From Mercurialis annua (taxonomy: Eukaryota; Streptophyta; Magnoliopsida; Malpighiales; Euphorbiaceae): a stretch of DNA of 64,000 nucleotides. The notes under the pieces are model-generated. The model was not told the origin of the DNA. It worked only from the letters and a program-made list of their open reading frames with translations, and did not search any database. Below are positions 58,067 to 64,000 of the stretch, in pieces. The stretch spans positions 12,601,001-12,665,000 of the forward strand of contig NC_065573.1 of NCBI RefSeq assembly GCF_937616625.2, given 5' to 3'. Positions within the stretch are counted from its first letter, which is position 1, and the number at the start of each line of letters is the position of its first letter. Made by a program: the position numbers and the translations under genes.

Positions 58067-58942
58067 AGATGTGTTTGAGATATTTTTTAGATGTATCACA
58101 ACTGTTTTTGAAATATAAATTTTTATATAAAAACAAAAAAAATGTTCATATTTTTTTTTACATATGCATGAGCAAGATACAACTAGAGATTCAGAAATAA
58201 ACGTAAACCTATGTTGCGCCTGCAAAAACAGCAGAAACAAAGCAAACGTTCATTTTTTACACGAACCTAAACAAACTAAAAAAATATTATTTATATATTT
58301 GATATGTATCATTAAACTGTATTTGATATGTATTATTTATGTATGTGAGATGTATTTATTTAAATTTGTATTTAATATGTATTATATTGTGTATTTGAGA
58401 TGTATTATTAAAATTGTATTTAATTTTTTTTTATGTATATGAGGTGTATTTATATTAAAAAAAATCATATATTTTTTTTTTGTGTATTTGAGATGTATTA
58501 TTAAATTTGTATTTACTATGTATTTTGTATATTTGAGATGTATTATTAAAATTATATTTAATTTGTCGTATATGTGTATTTTAAAATATATCGGATATAA
58601 ATAGTGTATCACTGTGTATCTGGTATGAATTCTATGATAATTATTGGTATGTGTGAATTCTATTTTTTATTTAAATTCAATCAAAAAAATCTAAATTTTC
58701 AATTCAGTCATAGTTTTTAATTTATTTTTATATAAATATAAATATAAATTAAAAATTTATAAAAATTCAATAATTTTATCAATTTAATTTGTATAATTTT
58801 TAATTTTTTTTTCATTTAAAATTTTAAATCAAATGAATTTTAATTAAAAGAATTATTTGTTTCAGAAGTTAAAATAATAACAATATTAAAATTACAATCT
58901 CATAGCACGTGCAGCAATGACAACCATTGTGTTTTCTTTATA
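58067..58942. repeat. TGTAT-rich degenerate tandem repeats and AT-rich DNA
   Basis: Phrases such as GAGATGTATTATTAAA and TTGTATTTAATATG recur at roughly 50-60-bp spacing across 58260-58600. No gene is supported. Confidence 0.5.
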
Positions 58943-59299
58943 TCTACTATATATATAAAGCAGGACGTTTTTTCCCATTGATTGACACTTGGCACTTTAC
59001 AATTGGTTCTCACATTCTTTCCTCTTTAATTTCTTTCCTTTCTTTTTAATTCTCACCTTATTCTCTCAATTTTGATGTTTGTTATGGAAAATAATATATA
59101 AAAAATTAATTGCTCACGTTGTTTTTATTTATATTAATGATAATGAATTAATAATTTGTTTGGTTAATCTATATCTGTAAAGTATGCTAATGAATTCTAA
59201 AGTCTAAATTTCTTAAACTTTCCATCTATATTGTTTTCAATTTATTATAAAAATCATTCCATTTTTAATGCATAGTTATCACTATTTTTAACAACTCCT
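58943..59299 (+). other. Possible Helitron 5' end and AT-rich DNA
   Basis: TCTACTATATATATAAAGCAG at 58943 resembles the 5' terminus of the small Helitron at 49999. No matching CTRR end was found in the window, so the element, if real, is fragmentary or ends outside. No gene in the interval. Confidence 0.3.
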
Positions 59300-59308
59300 T
59301 TATAAATA

Positions 59309-61424
59309 GGGCTTTTTACACAAACACCCTACTTTTCAACATTTATAACTTAATTACGACCATATGTTTATCCTAAAGTACGACCCACGCTTCAAATATT
59401 TACTTTAATACGATGTCTATATATAAGGGATATTCAGCTGAGATTCATTAATTAGGTTTTTTCTCTCTCCTAATAATCATATTCTCTCGCTCAGCTGCCT
59501 TTTCTCTCTCATAAATCATCTCTTTCTCGTCTGAAAATTAATATTTTCAGATTCCGATTGTTTCATCTGAGTCTTCCTCTTCCATATATAAAAGCGAAGC
59601 ATCAAGATCTTCTTCCTTCTCTGATTCCGGCAACGAAACAACACATTTGAAAAGCATTTACTATCGTCAAAATCGTTGATTTCAGATCTGAAATTTGTTG
59701 TTGTTGTTGTTGTTCTTCTTCTTCTTTTTCTTCTTCTTCTTTTTTAGATTTACATTTTTGTTTCTGTTTTTATATGACAACAATTTTCCATCATTAAACA
59801 TGTAAAAAGATTATCTTTTCATGTTATATAAAATAATTTTGTGATTTTATGGAATAAATTCGATTATTTTTGCATTTTATTTGTGTTTGATTGTATTTTA
59901 GCTTTTTTTGTATTCTGCAGTATGATTTTTTGATGATGGCTGATTGCTGAATTATTATAATGTTACAGTATTGTTAATTTTATGTTGATTATATGTTGAT
60001 GTTGTGTTGATAATCAATTGATTTTTTTTCTTGATTTTAATATTGGCAAATAAGATAATATTGTCCGTTAAATAAATTAAAAGAATAAAAATTAAATTGA
60101 AATTATAAATAATTATTATAATATTACAGTGTTGATTTTAGCATTGGTAAAAAATATAAATATGATGTTGAATTATTATAATATTATAATGTTGATTTTA
60201 TGTTAATATTGTGTTGATATTGTGTTGATATCTAGTTGATTTTAACATTGCTGAAGTAAACAATATTGTATATGAAATAAAATAAAAAATAAAAAATAAA
60301 TTGAAACAGAAAAAATAATAATTTAATTTTTGATTGATTGCTAGATTATTGTAATGTTGATGTTTTTTGTTAATGCTAAATATCAACAAAATATTAACTC
60401 AAGATCAACACAAGATCAACACTGTAACATTATAATAATTCAACATCATTAATGTCGTTTTCCAATACTAAAATCAACAAAATATTAACTGAAAATCAAC
60501 ATAATATCAACACTGTAGTATTACAATAATTTAACATCTTTATTTGTCTTCTTTTCAATGCTAACATATCATTATCTAATATCAGTCAAATTTAAATTTT
60601 TTTTAGTTTATTTCACGGACATCATTATCTTATTTGTCAATGTTAAAATCAATAAAATATCGACTGATTATCAACACGATATCAATATAAAATCAACATA
60701 AAATCAACAATGCTGAAATATTACAATAATTCATCAATCAACTATCATCAACAAATCGTGTTGCAGAGCAAAAAAAACGCAGAAATACAACCAAACACAA
60801 TAAAACTGCAGAAATAACATATTTTCGTTCCATAAAATCATAAAATAATTTCATGTATATAAAAATTATTATTATATTCCTTAAGATAATCTTTACACGT
60901 GTTTAATGGTAAAAAAATCACTGTTATCTAAAAACAGTTAACAAAAAAAATTATAGATCTGAAAATGAAGAAAAAGAAGAAGAAGAGCGATGAATCTTTT
61001 TGTCTCGAAATCGGATCATATGCTTTTAAAAAACTTTGTAAAATCGTTGAAAACTTCTGATATCTATTCTTTTTTCCGATAATAAACTCCGATTCAGATC
61101 TGGAAAAAAAATCATAAAATAAAACTGCAGATTGAAGAACTGCACATCTCAGTATAAATAGGAAGCAGTCGTGGAGATGAATCTGAAAGAAAACGAAAAG
61201 AAAAAGGAATAATAGAGTAACCGCAACAACGTGGAGCAAAATCTTGAGGAAGAACAGAGAAGAAACCGCCAGAACAGGGAAAATAGAAGAAAACGGTAAA
61301 AAGGAAAAGATTTCAAAAAAATATGTTATAATTCTAATTAAATCAGGTGCCCAAAGTAAACATATGGATCGCATGGTGTAAAAGTAAATGGGCCTCCAAA
61401 AACCGTATTTCACATAAAAAGCTC
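59309..61424. mobile_element. Large foldback (Mutator-like) element
   Basis: 2116 bp with TIRs starting GGGCTTTTTA and ending TAAAAAGCTC, and a perfect 9-bp TSD TTATAAATA at 59300-59308 and 61425-61433. The inverted similarity continues inward in diverged form: CATATGTTTA pairs with TAAACATATG, the TTCTTCTTC-rich tract (59718-59745) pairs with GAAGAAGAA (60967-60986), and GTTGAT-rich sequence pairs with ATCAAC-rich sequence about a centre near 60380. No transposase. The long minus-strand open frame at 60928-61413 is not a convincing protein. Confidence 0.75.
59698..59745. repeat. TTG / TTC microsatellite
   Basis: About six TTG units are followed by TTC-rich triplets within the left arm of the foldback element; the right arm has the complementary GAA-rich tract. 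Confidence 0.8.
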
Positions 61425-61433
61425 TTATAAATA

Positions 61434-61988
61434 TGGTAACGGAATTACTTTTTCATTTCATTCTTTAATATATTGATTTCTCATTTTTGTTTTCCTATTT
61501 TTAGCAATCTGCATATTAAATTGAAATTGAACATAACAAAATTACTATCCATTCAATTAAACAAAATTAAAATGTAAAATATAATAAAATTAAAGAATTG
61601 CATTTCAATCATCTCCTTTTATATTTAAAATTTATTGTTTTTAAAACTATTATAATATCACAATATTTAGTATCATGTCCAATCCTAATTTCACAACCAC
61701 ATTAAAGAATATTATATCGTTTTGGCAATATTACACTATTTCAGCTAATAATAATAAATAATTCATTTGATTTGATTATCATTTACTCCTACAAATACTA
61801 ATTGATAATGAGAAACGATTTTTATATATAAATGCTAATTGCTAATTGCTAATGAATATACATTAATGTTTAAAATCTTTTGATCAGTCCATAAATCCCT
61901 ATTATATATACTCACATTTTTATTCTTCTCCAATCTCAAAAGCTTCCCACTTCTGAGGTAAATATATATTTTTTTTCTTATTTATTAT
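61434..61988. other. AT-rich DNA, no gene
   Basis: No coding sequence, RNA gene or bounded repeat was recognised between the foldback element and the Tourist-like MITE. Confidence 0.5.
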
Positions 61989-62363
61989 GGCACCGTTTGG
62001 ATTGAGGGTTTTTAAAATCCATGGATTTTGACAAAATCGATGGATTCTAAATCAATGGAATTTAAATCCATAGATTTTAAAATTCCATCGTTTGGATTGA
62101 AAATAAAATCAATGGTTTTTAACATTATTTATGGAAAAAAATAAATAGTATAACAATCCATCATTCATAAAAAATGGTGGATTTGGACTTTCCCACTTAG
62201 TAGGTGGGAAATCAAAACCCTCAAAAATGATGGATTGTAGAAAATGAGGGAATTTATAAATCCATGGATTCTATTAATTTTTTTTAGGCAAACGATGGAT
62301 TTTGTCCAAATCCATTGATTGTTTAAAATCCATCGTTTAGAATCCATCAATCCAAACGGTGCC
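61989..62363. mobile_element. Tourist-like (PIF/Harbinger) MITE
   Basis: 375 bp with perfect 17-bp TIRs GGCACCGTTTGGATTGA / TCAATCCAAACGGTGCC, flanked by TAT on both sides (3-bp TSD). The interior is built of many AAATCCA and TGGATTT motifs. No coding capacity. An hAT origin is less likely because the TSD is 3 bp. Confidence 0.8.
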
Positions 62364-64000
62364 TATAAAGTTTGTTCTTTATTTATTTTTTCTATTATTC
62401 AAATGTTTTGTGTTAATTAACAATTTTATACAGGCATTGAAAAGACTTTTCTCATAATAGAGAATAAAAATCATAAGGTTTTATTATCATCTTTCTTTTA
62501 TATTCTAATTTGTTTTCTTTGATTCACATCTCGCACTATATCATTCTCATATTTGATTTAATATTTTTAAAATTAATATTGTAAGATTTGAATTGTTGTT
62601 AATCTATTTTTTCTTTAGTTGACGCTTTATACTCTCACAATCATTTTATATTTCTTTTATTTTTTAATGAATATGATAAGATTTAATTGATTTTTTAATC
62701 TACTTTTGAAACATTTTTTCTTTGAAATAGCTATAAGCCTACCCCACTTTTTTAATTTAAATGGTAAGATTAATGAATTTAATATATTAGTTGGTTTGTT
62801 AATCAAATTTGGTATAATTTTTCCTTTAAAATTGCTACAATAATTTTAATAAGTATGGTAAAATTGATGAATTGCAGTTTCAATTAGTTTTTTAATTTAA
62901 TTTGGTAACATTTTATTTTAAAATTGTTGCATTGGTCAATTTATGAATTCCTTGGTTTATTAATCTAATTGGTAAAATTACTAACATTATCTTATTTATT
63001 TATTTATTTGGTTTTGTTAATATTGTTATATTATATTAATTAAGAGGAAAGATTGGAAATATAAAATTAATAACAAAATAAATTTTTTAATCTCGGTAAT
63101 AAATAATAATTTAAAGCTCTTTAATATTTTCTAATTAATACTAAATATTTTATTTCAGAATTAATATAACAATTATATTAAATTAACTAATTATATTATA
63201 TAATAAATTTTTATGTATCTGCTTAAGGAAATATGACTAAAATTTTAAAAAAAAAATTATAGAAGGCATTAACCAATTAACAAAATTAAAGGTAACCTTT
63301 ACAGTTATAATCACAACCACACTCATAACGTTTTTAAGTGACATAATAATATTTAATTAGTTTCTTAAATTTGTTATTTGGCTATCTTTTTAAATATTTT
63401 TTAGCTTATATGTTGAGATATGCAAATTTAATTCATTAATTGATTGCTGGTAACAATCTTTTTTTTTTAATTATAGTAACATTTATATTTAATTCGCATG
63501 GTAAAAATAGTGAGTTGGTTACCTTTTTAGTTTTAAATTTAAATAACTATTTTTCAGTTTACATGTTGAGATTTACAAATTTAATGCATTAGTTGATTGT
63601 ATATCAAATTTGGTAATACTGTTTTTTTTATTACAATAAGTCAATAGTATTTATTTTTAATTGGTATGGTAAAAATAGTACTAATTTGATTACTTTTTTA
63701 GTTTTAATTTGAATAATATTTTTTTTAGCATACATGTTGAGATTTGCTAATTTAATCCATTAATTGATTGTTAATCGAATTCGTTAACAACATTCTTTTC
63801 TTAATTACAATAAATCAATTACTAATATTATTTTATTTAATTTTACTAACATAATTACATAATATTGATTGAGTGGTAGGATTGGAAAGTAAAATTTGCT
63901 ACAAAATACATGTTTTTATTTTAATAATGAATAACAATCTAACTAATATTAATGATATGTTAAATAGAATAAATTAGTTTCACAATTAATTTGCACTTTC
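62364..64000. repeat. AT-rich DNA with degenerate tandem repeats
   Basis: Three related blocks carry (A/T)ATGTTGAGAT followed by TTTAAT(T/G/C)CATTA(A/G)TTGATTG, starting near 63409, 63561 and 63733 (spacing about 150-170 bp). Weaker copies of TTAATCTAATTTGGTAA occur from 62790 on. No gene was seen to the window end. Confidence 0.5.

Noticed and set aside
60928..61413. 161-codon minus-strand frame with hydrophobic runs, as a membrane protein
   Set aside because: It translates the Glu/Lys-codon-rich and T-rich arm of the foldback element, with Phe-rich runs and no recognisable domain.
58943..64000. A third complete Helitron starting at 58943
   Set aside because: No hairpin-CTRR end was found downstream, so only a possible 5' end is recorded.

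Overview
The window reads as AT-rich nuclear DNA of a flowering plant, probably a eudicot; the species cannot be told from sequence alone. It holds one host gene that looks functional, a five-exon aminoacylase-1 (M20 peptidase family) at 37618-40455. Nearly everything else is transposable elements, many of which can be bounded to the base by target-site duplications (TSDs).

Left two thirds (about 1-37443): an old Ty1/copia element (gag remnant 1995-3736, pol remnant 34830-37093) is split by about 31 kb of nested insertions. Into it went element 1, a solo Tekay-type LTR (3737-34824). Into element 1 went element 2, another solo LTR (4412-19831), and solo LTR B (20169-33359). Into element 2 went element 3, a complete Tekay-type chromovirus with 3214-bp LTRs and an open Gag-Pol frame (5081-16032), and solo LTR A (16356-17962). 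Into LTR B went element 4, a gag-only element with 4.47-kb LTRs (21638-33172, minus strand). Each of the six insertions is flanked by a 5-bp TSD (five perfect, one with a mismatch), so the order of events is readable. Element 3 has pol but has lost most of gag; element 4 has gag but no pol. They share LTR ends, primer site and polypurine context, and both are very young by LTR identity.

Middle (37444-46300): the aminoacylase gene, with an N-terminal signal peptide and a C-terminal KDEL, starts 175 bp after what looks like a LINE tail. Behind it lie a candidate 2.9-kb Helitron (with an internal candidate solo LTR), AT-rich DNA, and a SINE with an 11-bp TSD.

Right third (46300-64000): a tandem duplication (46325-48487 and 48544-56758) carries two copies of a truncated DUF2828-like gene. 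The second copy later received a 473-bp Helitron and a 5.4-kb LINE with intact ORF1 and broken ORF2; the first copy preserves both empty sites. Then come a 0.9-kb Mutator-like MITE, a 2.1-kb foldback element, a Tourist-like MITE, and AT-rich degenerate repeats to the end.

The most unusual signals are the complementary defective pair of elements 3 and 4, and short palindrome arrays of different sequence sitting 111-115 bp upstream of the TATA box in three related LTRs.
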